A program made the position numbers and the translations under genes. A DNA stretch of 14,185 bases. It comes from an uncultured Clostridium sp. (GTDB lineage: Bacteria; Bacillota; Clostridia; Lachnospirales; Lachnospiraceae). The stretch's first letter is position 1. Each line of letters begins with the position of its first letter. Under the pieces are notes generated by a model. That model saw only the letters and a program-made list of their open reading frames with translations, was not told the DNA's origin and made no database searches. The DNA lies in the NCBI GenBank assembly GCA_900551225.1, contig URUZ01000103.1:1-14185 (forward strand), given 5' to 3'. Below, one piece after another: positions 6,721 through 13,419 of the stretch.

Positions 6721-7146
6721 TTACGGTGTGGTTCCGTAGAGCTCATAGAGATGGTTCATCATCTCCTCCACCTGCCGCACGAACTCGTTTAACTCCGGGT
6801 ATTGGGATGGATTGCGCAGCACACTGTAATAGACGATCATCATATAGCAGGCGATAAAGGTCAGCAGTATGGCGATGACGCAGAGCACGATACCAATGAT
6901 GGCGTGTGTGTTGAAGGCCTTCTTCTCGCGGGTGTCCGCTTTCTTTGACATGATGGCCAGCACAATACCCACAGCCGCACAGATCAGCCCGCTTGGAAAA
7001 CAGCAGCAGGAGAACAGGACGCCCACGCCTCCGGCCACGATGGAACAGATTCCCAGGCGCTCAGACTGGCTGTCCATATTGGGGCCGGGGCGGCGGTTGG
7101 GCTGTGAGGCTATATATTTGTTTTGGTTATTGGGATTTTCATTCAT
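6721..7146 (-). CDS. DUF4190-like membrane protein
   Basis: The 141-residue product starts with an Asn/Pro-rich polar stretch (1-30). Two membrane segments follow (about 31-67, with a CCC cluster at 47-49), then a basic loop (KKADTREKK), a third membrane segment (about 82-107) and an acidic tail ending ELYGTTP. The Gly/Ile/Leu-rich repeated-hairpin pattern resembles the DUF4190 family; its function is unknown. A TTG 12 codons upstream could extend the frame, but it would lie only about eight bases from the predicted transcription start and has no ribosome binding site. I therefore take ATG at 7144-7146, although its purine-rich GGAAAGGG is about 13 bases away. The gene is convergent with the DUF2752 gene and divergent from tex. 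Confidence 0.75.
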   Translation of the reverse strand: MNENPNNQNKYIASQPNRRPGPNMDSQSERLGICSIVAGGVGVLFSCCCFPSGLICAAVGIVLAIMSKKADTREKKAFNTHAIIGIVLCVIAILLTFIACYMMIVYYSVLRNPSQYPELNEFVRQVEEMMNHLYELYGTTP

Positions 7147-7196
7147 AGTTTGAGTAGTTCCCTTTCCTTTAATATTCCACAATTGCTGTCTTGGCT

Positions 7197-7225
7197 ATTC
7201 TATCACGAAAATTAGTGACTGTCCA
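7197..7225 (-). promoter_or_regulatory. promoter of the DUF4190-like gene
   Basis: On the minus strand TGGACA (7225-7220) and TAGAAT (7202-7197) are 17 bases apart, preceded by a TG extended -10. It gives a leader of about 44 nt before ATG 7146. Confidence 0.8.
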
Positions 7226-7245
7226 GACGGTGAACCCGGGGAATA

Positions 7246-7274
7246 TTGACAAATAGAAGAAATCAGGCTATATT
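7246..7274 (+). promoter_or_regulatory. promoter of the tex operon
   Basis: A perfect TTGACA (7246-7251) and TATATT (7269-7274) are separated by 17 bases. It is back-to-back with the minus-strand promoter, with 20 bases between the two -35 boxes. It probably drives tex-tsaE-tsaB-rimI. Confidence 0.85.
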
Positions 7275-7313
7275 TGGAGCTGTGAGTCTGACCGAAAATG
7301 TGAGGAAGAATGA

Positions 7314-9464
7314 ATGGATATTATTAAAACACTGGCAGAAGAACTGCAGATAGGCCGCAGCCAGGCGGAAGCGGCTGTTAAACTGATTGACGAGGGAAAT
7401 ACAATCCCGTTTATTGCAAGATACCGCAAAGAAGTGACAGGATCTTTAAATGACGAGGTGCTGAGGGATCTGGACGAGCGCCTGAAGTATCTGCGCAACC
7501 TGGAGGACCGCAAGGAGCAGGTGATCGGATCGATCCGGGACCAGGAGAAGCTGACGCCGGAGCTGGAGAAGCAGATCAAGGCGGCCCAGACATTGGTGGC
7601 AGTGGAGGATTTATACCGTCCCTACAAGCAGAAACGCCGCACCAGAGCCACCATCGCCAAGGAGAAGGGGCTGGAACCCCTGGCGGACCTGATCGCCATG
7701 CAGATGACCAGGGAACCCCTGGAAAATGCCGCCGCAGCCTACATTTCCCAGGAAAAGGGAGTTGCAGACGTCCAGGAGGCAATAAACGGAGCCAAGGATA
7801 TTCTGGCGGAGCGTGTGTCGGACAATGCGGAGTACAGAACGTATATCCGAAACGCGGTGATGAAGGAGGGAATGATCCAGTCCTCGGCCAAGGATGAGAA
7901 GGCCCAGACTGTGTACGAGACCTACTATAACTATGAGGAGCCGGTGAAAAAGGCGGCCGGCCACAGGATTCTGGCCTTAAACCGGGGCGAGAACGAGAAG
8001 GTGCTCACCGTGAAGGTGACGGCGCCCGAGGAGCAGATTCTCCGCTACCTGGAAAAAAAGCTGATTTTCCGGGACAACCCCTACACCACGCCGGTGCTGC
8101 GGGAGGTGGCGGCGGACAGCTACAGCCGTCTCATCGCTCCTTCCATTGAGCGTGAGGTGCGCAATGAACTGTCCGAGAAGGCGGAGGACGGCGCCATCCG
8201 GGTATTTGGCAAGAATCTGGAACAGCTGCTCATGCAGCCTCCCATTGTGGGGCGCGTGGTGCTGGGCTGGGACCCTGCCTTTAGAACCGGCTGTAAGCTG
8301 GCTGTGGTGGACGAGACGGGCAAGGTGCTGGACACCATTGTAATCTATCCCACCGCGCCGCAGAACCGGGTGGAGGAGTCCAAGAAGATTCTGAAGCAGA
8401 TGATTAAGAAATACAACATTTCCCTGATCTCCGTGGGCAATGGAACGGCTTCCAGAGAGTCTGAGCAGATCATAGTGGATCTGCTGAAGGAGCTGAAGCT
8501 GCCGGTGCAGTATGTGATTGTCAATGAGGCGGGGGCCTCCGTGTATTCCGCCAGCAAGCTGGCAACTGAGGAATTCCCCAATTTCGACGTGGGGCAGAGG
8601 AGCGCGGTTTCCATCGCAAGACGGCTTCAGGACCCGCTGTCCGAGCTGGTGAAGATCGACCCCAAGAGCATCGGCGTGGGCCAGTACCAGCACGACATGA
8701 ACCAGAAGCATCTGGGGGAGACCCTGGGCGGCGTGGTGGAGGACTGCGTGAACAAGGTGGGCGTGGATCTAAATACAGCCTCAGCCTCCCTGTTGGAGTA
8801 TATCAGCGGTATCAACAAGACTCTGGCCAAGAATATTGTGGCTTACAGGGAAGAAAACGGAGCATTTTCCAGCAGAAAACAGCTGTTAAAGGTGGCCAAG
8901 CTGGGGCCGAAGGCATTTGAACAGTGCGCAGGCTTCATGCGGATTCTGGGCGGGGAGAACCCCCTGGACTCCACCAGTGTGCATCCGGAGAGCTACAAGG
9001 CGGCCCAGGCTCTGTTAAAACGTCTGGGGTATTCCGCAGAGGATTTAAAGAAGGGCGGCCTGACCGGAATCAGTAAAAAAGCGGTGGATTATAAGAAAAT
9101 GGCCGCGGAGCTGGAAGTGGGAGAGATCACGTTGCGGGATATTGTGGGCGAGCTGGAGAAGCCGGCCAGAGATCCACGTGACGAGATGCCAAAACCCATT
9201 CTCAGAACGGACGTAATGGAAATGAAGGACTTAAAGCCGGGCATGGTGTTAAAGGGCACGGTGAGAAATGTCATTGACTTCGGCGCATTTGTGGACATCG
9301 GCGTGCACCAGGACGGCCTGGTACATATCTCCCAGATGACGGACCGCTATATCAAGCATCCCCTGGAGGCGGTCAGTGTGGGCGATGTGGTGGATGTGAA
9401 GGTGCTGAGTGTGGATCTGGGCAAGAACCGGATCTCTCTGACCATGAAAGGGCTGAAAGAATGA
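7314..9464 (+). CDS. tex: Tex-family RNA-binding protein
   Basis: Tex proteins are cytoplasmic nucleic-acid-binding proteins linked to transcription and RNA handling (Spt6-like architecture). The 716-residue length matches B. subtilis YdcI. In order there is an N-terminal Tex helical domain (1 to about 310, with PFIARYRKE and DLYRPYKQKRRTRA), then a YqgF/RNase H-fold domain beginning near GWDPAFRTGCKLA (G318-W319-D320). Helix-hairpin-helix units follow (about 485-550, with LNTASASLLEYISGI and AFSSRKQLLKV), and last an S1 domain (about 643-712, GTVRNVIDFGAFVDIG). GAGGAA lies six bases before the ATG. Its stop overlaps the tsaE start (ATGA), so the two are translationally coupled. Identification is certain; its precise role here is not known. 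Confidence 0.97.
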   Translation: MDIIKTLAEELQIGRSQAEAAVKLIDEGNTIPFIARYRKEVTGSLNDEVLRDLDERLKYLRNLEDRKEQVIGSIRDQEKLTPELEKQIKAAQTLVAVEDLYRPYKQKRRTRATIAKEKGLEPLADLIAMQMTREPLENAAAAYISQEKGVADVQEAINGAKDILAERVSDNAEYRTYIRNAVMKEGMIQSSAKDEKAQTVYETYYNYEEPVKKAAGHRILALNRGENEKVLTVKVTAPEEQILRYLEKKLIFRDNPYTTPVLREVAADSYSRLIAPSIEREVRNELSEKAEDGAIRVFGKNLEQLLMQPPIVGRVVLGWDPAFRTGCKLAVVDETGKVLDTIVIYPTAPQNRVEESKKILKQMIKKYNISLISVGNGTASRESEQIIVDLLKELKLPVQYVIVNEAGASVYSASKLATEEFPNFDVGQRSAVSIARRLQDPLSELVKIDPKSIGVGQYQHDMNQKHLGETLGGVVEDCVNKVGVDLNTASASLLEYISGINKTLAKNIVAYREENGAFSSRKQLLKVAKLGPKAFEQCAGFMRILGGENPLDSTSVHPESYKAAQALLKRLGYSAEDLKKGGLTGISKKAVDYKKMAAELEVGEITLRDIVGELEKPARDPRDEMPKPILRTDVMEMKDLKPGMVLKGTVRNVIDFGAFVDIGVHQDGLVHISQMTDRYIKHPLEAVSVGDVVDVKVLSVDLGKNRISLTMKGLKE

Positions 9465-9889
9465 TCTACGAGACAAGCAGGCCGGAGGAGACATATGAGC
9501 TGGGGCGCAGGCTGGGCCAGGAGGCTGAGCCTGGCCGGGTATACTGCCTGGACGGCGACCTGGGGGTGGGCAAGACTGTGTTCACCCAGGGCTTTGCCGC
9601 GGGGCTTGGCATCTCAGAACCGGTGAACAGTCCCACCTTTACCATTGTGCAGCAGTATGAGGATGGGCGTCTGCCCCTGTATCATTTCGATGTGTACCGC
9701 ATCGGGGATATCAGCGAGATGGACGAGATCGGCTATGAGGACTGTTTCTACGGAAACGGTGTGTGCCTCATCGAGTGGTCCCGGCTCATTGAGGAGATTC
9801 TGCCAAAGAATGCGGTGAATGTCACCATTGAGAAGGATCTGGACCGGGGCTTTGACTACCGCAGAATCCTGGTGGAGGGACTGGAATGA
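9461..9889 (+). CDS. tsaE: tRNA t6A37 ATPase TsaE
   Basis: TsaE is the ATPase that drives the TsaB-TsaD complex, which transfers threonylcarbamoyl to A37 of ANN-decoding tRNAs. The 142 residues show the Walker A loop GDLGVGKT at 32-39, the switch-like NSPTFTIVQQY at 56-66, HFDVYR at 75-80, and the conserved IEWSRLIEEILP at 104-115. The length is typical. The ATG lies inside the tex stop region (four-base overlap), and its own TGA overlaps the tsaB start, so it is in a tightly coupled operon. Confidence 0.96.
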   Translation: MIYETSRPEETYELGRRLGQEAEPGRVYCLDGDLGVGKTVFTQGFAAGLGISEPVNSPTFTIVQQYEDGRLPLYHFDVYRIGDISEMDEIGYEDCFYGNGVCLIEWSRLIEEILPKNAVNVTIEKDLDRGFDYRRILVEGLE

Positions 9890-10641
9890 GAATATTGGGA
9901 ATTGAAAGCTCGTCGCTGGTGGCCAGTGTGGCCCTGGTGACGGATGATATACTGACAGCGGAGTACACGGTGGATTTTAAAAAGACCCACTCTCAGACCC
10001 TGCTGCCCATGCTGGATGAGATAGTGAAAATGCTGGGGCTGGAGCTGGAGACCATTGACGCCATTGCAGTGGCCGGAGGTCCGGGTTCCTTCACAGGCCT
10101 GCGCATCGGCGCGGCCACGGCCAAGGGGCTGGGGCTGGCCCTGGACAGGCCGCTGGTCCATGTGCCCACTGTGGATGCCATGGCTTACAACCTGTGGGGC
10201 GCCTCTGGGCTTGTGTGCCCCATTATGGACGCCAAGCGCAGCCAGGTGTACACCGGACTGTACCATATGGAACAGGGAATCCAGGTGGTGAAGCCCCAGT
10301 GCGCCATGGACACGGCAGCGCTGGCCGGGGAGTTAAACGGGCTTGGTGAGCCGGTGATCTTCCTGGGGGACGGCGTGCCTGTGTACAGGGAGCTGTTTGA
10401 GAAACTGCTGACAGTGCCTTACCGGTTCGCTCCGCCCCAGATGAACCGGCAGCGCGGGGCCTGCGTGGCGGCCCTGGGGCTGGCGGTGATGAAGGGGGAG
10501 GCCCCTGGGGATGAGGGGGCATTTACTGTGTCCTCGGATGAGTTCGCTCCGGATTACCTGCGCAAGCCCCAGGCCGAGCGGGAGCGGGAAGCCAGACTGA
10601 ACCCTGAGGGCGCAGGCAAAAGGCTGGCCGGGGACCGGTAG
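9886..10641 (+). CDS. tsaB: tRNA t6A37 synthesis protein TsaB
   Basis: TsaB is the ASKHA-fold partner, catalytically inactive itself, that holds TsaD in the t6A37 transferase complex. Its N-terminus MRILGIESSSLVASVAL is the first ATPase-fold hairpin. GGPGSFTGLRIG (about 64-75), the hallmark of the family, follows. The C-terminal part carries PDYLRKPQAE, the usual end of the domain, then a charged tail. At 251 residues it is slightly longer than E. coli TsaB (231). The start overlaps the tsaE stop by ATGA. TsaD itself is not in the window. Confidence 0.96.
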   Translation: MRILGIESSSLVASVALVTDDILTAEYTVDFKKTHSQTLLPMLDEIVKMLGLELETIDAIAVAGGPGSFTGLRIGAATAKGLGLALDRPLVHVPTVDAMAYNLWGASGLVCPIMDAKRSQVYTGLYHMEQGIQVVKPQCAMDTAALAGELNGLGEPVIFLGDGVPVYRELFEKLLTVPYRFAPPQMNRQRGACVAALGLAVMKGEAPGDEGAFTVSSDEFAPDYLRKPQAEREREARLNPEGAGKRLAGDR

Positions 10642-10693
10642 AGGACTCCTGGCGGCTTTAAAGCCAATTTTATATGAAAGGGATGTGACGAAT

Positions 10694-11143
10694 ATGGAAA
10701 TGGACGGAACCGTCCGCCCCATGGGAGTCTGGGATCTGGAACGGGCAGCACAGCTGGAAGCGGGCTGTTTTACGGAACCCTGGTCCCTGAATATGCTGCA
10801 AAGCGGTCTGGGCAGCAGCCTGGATACCTACCTTGTGTATGAGGAAGAAGGCGTGCTCCGCGGATACTGCGTCATGCGGATACTGGGAGAAGAGGGAGAG
10901 ATCCAGCGGATTGCGGTGGAACCGGCCTTCCGCAGGCAGGGCATAGCCCGGAAACTGATGGATGCCATGGTGTATCTTGCCAGAGGCAAGGGGGTGCGGG
11001 AGATGGCGCTGGAGGTGCGGGAGAGCAACGCAGGTGCCAGAAAACTGTATGAATCCTACGGTTTTGAGGAGGAGGCGGTGCGGAGGGGGTACTACCACAA
11101 TCCGTCCGAGGCTGCGGTCATCATGTGGAACCGCCGGATTTGA
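10694..11143 (+). CDS. rimI: GNAT acetyltransferase, RimI-type
   Basis: RimI acetylates the N-terminal alanine of ribosomal protein S18 in E. coli, using acetyl-CoA. The roughly 149 residues show the GNAT acetyl-CoA loop FRRQGIARKL after the strand IQRIAVEP, followed by LEVRESNAGARKLYESYGF and YYHNPSEAAVIM, both RimI-like. A GTG start nine bases earlier (10685) is possible, but AAAGGGA would then almost touch it, so I prefer ATG 10694, about 11 bases downstream of it. The tsaE-tsaB-rimI order is widespread, supporting the name, but the substrate in this organism is unproven. A 52-base gap separates it from tsaB. Confidence 0.88.
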   Translation: MEMDGTVRPMGVWDLERAAQLEAGCFTEPWSLNMLQSGLGSSLDTYLVYEEEGVLRGYCVMRILGEEGEIQRIAVEPAFRRQGIARKLMDAMVYLARGKGVREMALEVRESNAGARKLYESYGFEEEAVRRGYYHNPSEAAVIMWNRRI

Positions 11144-11184
11144 AACAATTTCCACTTAAATTCGACATATTTTGTGTATATAAT

Positions 11185-11218
11185 GGAGGGGAATCAGACA
11201 TTCCTCTCCTGATTTTTT
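11185..11218 (+). terminator. terminator after rimI
   Basis: GGAGGGGAAT (11185-11194) pairs with ATTCCTCTCC (11200-11209), ten pairs including one G-U, with a five-base loop CAGAC. Six T's follow at 11213-11218. A consensus TATAAT (11179-11184) immediately precedes it but has only a weak -35 (TTAAAT, 11156-11161). Confidence 0.8.
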
Positions 11219-11310
11219 CACCGGCGGAAACAGACAGACCCATATCCTCCGGCGCTGGGATCACAGCAGGGAGAGGATGGATGGAGGACTGAGAAAGGTG
11301 AGGATACTCA

Positions 11311-11553
11311 ATGAGAAAGTACACAAAGAACGGGCAGCTGGAGACCGTAATCTGCAACTGCTGCGGCAAGAAGTTAATTGTGGATCACGGAATTGCCAGG
11401 GAAGGATTTATTTCCGTGGACCACGCCTGGGATTTCTTCTCTGAAAAGGACGGTGAAGTCCATCATTTTGACCTGTGCGAGAACTGCTATGACCAGCTGA
11501 CAGCCAACTTTAAGATCGGTATTGACGTGGAGGAACAGGTAGAATTTCTGTGA
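11311..11553 (+). CDS. small two-CxxC putative metal-binding protein
   Basis: The 80-residue soluble protein has two cysteine pairs, C15-x2-C18 (with an extra C17, CNCC) and C56-x2-C59 (LCENCYD). A region rich in His, Phe and Asp lies between them (HAWDFFSEKDG, VHHFDL). The pattern suggests a zinc-ribbon-like fold with four cysteine ligands. I recall similar uncharacterised proteins in Lachnospiraceae but no function. It has an excellent ribosome binding site (AAGGTGAGG, seven bases before ATG) and lies alone between two terminators, which argues that it is a real, separately transcribed gene. Its 5' region (11219-11310) holds no clear promoter. Function unknown. Confidence 0.85.
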   Translation: MRKYTKNGQLETVICNCCGKKLIVDHGIAREGFISVDHAWDFFSEKDGEVHHFDLCENCYDQLTANFKIGIDVEEQVEFL

Positions 11554-11597
11554 AATGTTTTAAGATTATTTAGGCTTTTCTTAAGTGTATTGAGCCC

Positions 11598-11644
11598 CGC
11601 CCGGCACTATGGTAATGTAGAATTACACATAGGCCGGGCGTTTT
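11598..11644 (+). terminator. long hairpin terminator before the vWA gene
   Basis: CGCCCGGC (11598-11605) pairs with GCCGGGCG (11633-11640). CTATG (11607-11611) pairs with CATAG (11628-11632), and GTAAT (11612-11616) with ATTAC (11622-11626), around the loop GTAGA. That is 18 pairs with two single-A bulges, followed by TTTTC. It is only 31 bases from the next start codon. Confidence 0.85.
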
Positions 11645-11675
11645 CTTATGCCCATTTTGAGGGAGGAGAAGTACA

Positions 11676-13331
11676 ATGAAAAAAAGAAGGAGACTGATGG
11701 TATGGCTGCTGCTGGCCGCCCTGTTGGCGGTAACGGCATCGGGCTGCGGAGGAGGAAAGAAGGCCGCGGCCACGGCAGAGGCCACGGCCGGAGCCCAGTA
11801 TCAGACGGACCGCGTGCAGGCCACAGAGGCAGCGGCCATGGAGATGGGAGAGCTGAAGGGAGAAGCGCTTGCCGGCCTTCAGGACAGTGACGGCAGCCCG
11901 GAGGCCTTCAACACCGAGGAGTACAGCTATATCGCGGAGAATCCGTTTCTGGCGGTGCAGAATTCGCCGCTGTCCACCTTTGCCGCGGATGTGGACACAG
12001 CGTCCTACGCCAACTTAAGGCGGATGGTGCTGTCCGGCAGTGAAGTGCCCGCCGATGCAGTGCGCATCGAGGAGATGCTCAACTATTTTCATTATGATTA
12101 CCCACAACCTGAGGAGGGGCAGCCTTTTTCCGTGACTACCAGGCTCGGCGCCTGCCCGTGGAATGAGGACCATCAGCTTCTGCAGATCGGTCTGCAGGCC
12201 GGGAACCCGGATATGGAGCACGCAGGGCCTTCCAACCTGGTATTTCTCATCGATGTGTCCGGCTCCATGGAGGCGCCGGACAAGCTGGGCCTGGTGAAGC
12301 GGGCGTTTCTGCTGCTGGCTGAGAACCTGAAGCCGGAGGACACCGTATCCCTGGTGACCTACGCCTCCAGCGACCAGGTGGTGGCGGACGGCATTTCAGG
12401 CCGGGAGAAGGCAGCGATTATGACAGCCATTGAGAATCTCCAGGCAGGAGGCAGCACAGCCGGTTCTAAGGGCATTGAGACGGCTTATGAGCTGGCTGAG
12501 AAGCATTTTATAGAAGGGGGCAACAACAGGGTGATTCTGGCCACGGATGGCGACCTGAATGTGGGCGTCACCAGCGAGGGGGATCTGACCAGGCTGATCC
12601 AGAAAAAGAAGGAGAGCGGCGTATTCCTGTCTGTGCTGGGATTCGGCACAGGCAATATCAAGGACAATAAGATGGAGGCCCTGGCGGACAACGGCAATGG
12701 CCAGTATGCCTACGTAGACAGCATTTCCGAGGCCAGAAAGGTGCTGGTGGAGGAGATGGGCGGCACGCTGTTCACCGTGGCCAAGGATGTGAAGCTGCAG
12801 GTGGAATTCAACCCGGCCAAGGTCAAGGGGTACCGGCTGATCGGCTATGAGAACCGGCTGATGGAGGCCAGGGATTTTGACGACGACGCCAAGGATGGCG
12901 GCGAGATCGGCGCGGGGCACCGGGTGACGGCGCTGTATGAGCTGGTGCCTGCCGGATCTGACGAGGATCTGGGCGGGGTGGAGTTAAAGTACCAGGGCAA
13001 AAAGCCGGCTTCAGATGAAGCTGCTGCGGACCAGGGGGAGGCTTCCGGCGAATGGCTGAATCTGAAAATCCGCTACAAGGAACCGGAGGGAACCGAAAGC
13101 CGGCTTCTGGAATACCCTGTAGACGACTCCATGTTCTGCCAGGAGCTGCCGGAGGATATGCAGTTTGCCGCCTGTGTGGCGGAGACAGGGATGCTGCTGC
13201 GCGGCTCGGAACACGCCGGCACTGCCTCCTATGAGCAGGTGGCGGAAAGGCTGGAGGGCATGAAGGGTCTGGGCGGCGATACCTATAAGGAGGAATTCCT
13301 ATATCTGGTAAAACGCCTGAAAGCCTTGTGA
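11676..13331 (+). CDS. YfbK-type von Willebrand factor A lipoprotein
   Basis: The 551-residue protein is probably anchored outside the membrane. It has a basic start (KKRRR), a hydrophobic stretch and a lipobox ASGC with Cys24, followed by an Ala/Gly-rich linker. Then comes the N-terminal YfbK domain (NPFLAVQNSPLSTFAADVDT, RIEEMLNYFHYDYP). The vWA domain follows, with a complete MIDAS metal site: D193-x-S195-x-S197 (DVSGSM), T261 and D291 (ATDGD). The C-terminus matches the DUF3520 type (TLFTVAKDVKLQVEFNPAKV, RYKEP, LYLVKRLKAL). E. coli YfbK has the same order; the function of the family is not established, and protein-protein contact through the metal site is expected. GGAGG lies nine bases before ATG. 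No promoter is visible between the hairpin and the gene. Confidence 0.93.
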   Translation: MKKRRRLMVWLLLAALLAVTASGCGGGKKAAATAEATAGAQYQTDRVQATEAAAMEMGELKGEALAGLQDSDGSPEAFNTEEYSYIAENPFLAVQNSPLSTFAADVDTASYANLRRMVLSGSEVPADAVRIEEMLNYFHYDYPQPEEGQPFSVTTRLGACPWNEDHQLLQIGLQAGNPDMEHAGPSNLVFLIDVSGSMEAPDKLGLVKRAFLLLAENLKPEDTVSLVTYASSDQVVADGISGREKAAIMTAIENLQAGGSTAGSKGIETAYELAEKHFIEGGNNRVILATDGDLNVGVTSEGDLTRLIQKKKESGVFLSVLGFGTGNIKDNKMEALADNGNGQYAYVDSISEARKVLVEEMGGTLFTVAKDVKLQVEFNPAKVKGYRLIGYENRLMEARDFDDDAKDGGEIGAGHRVTALYELVPAGSDEDLGGVELKYQGKKPASDEAAADQGEASGEWLNLKIRYKEPEGTESRLLEYPVDDSMFCQELPEDMQFAACVAETGMLLRGSEHAGTASYEQVAERLEGMKGLGGDTYKEEFLYLVKRLKAL

Positions 13332-13355
13332 CCCGCAACAATTTGCCTGCCCCAC

Positions 13356-13385
13356 TTGATTATTGGGCCCTAATTGTGATATGAT
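13356..13385 (+). promoter_or_regulatory. predicted RNase Z promoter
   Basis: TTGATT (13356-13361) and TATGAT (13380-13385) are 18 bases apart, with TG at 13377-13378 as an extended -10. No terminator is visible between the vWA gene and here, so read-through is also possible. Confidence 0.6.
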
Positions 13386-13419
13386 TCAGCAAGGAATAAT
13401 ATAGAATGAGGAAAAACCT

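Noticed and set aside
7977..8711. 244-codon minus-strand frame opposite tex
   Set aside because: It lies wholly inside tex, whose domains are intact; low-complexity His/Leu product.
10654..10665. GGCTTTAAAGCC palindrome followed by ATTTTAT between tsaB and rimI
   Set aside because: With no loop the stem could form only about four pairs; too weak to call a terminator.
13362..13376. GGGCCC-centred near-palindrome in the RNase Z promoter spacer
   Set aside because: Only the six-base core is perfect; the flanking match is off by one base, so chance is likely.
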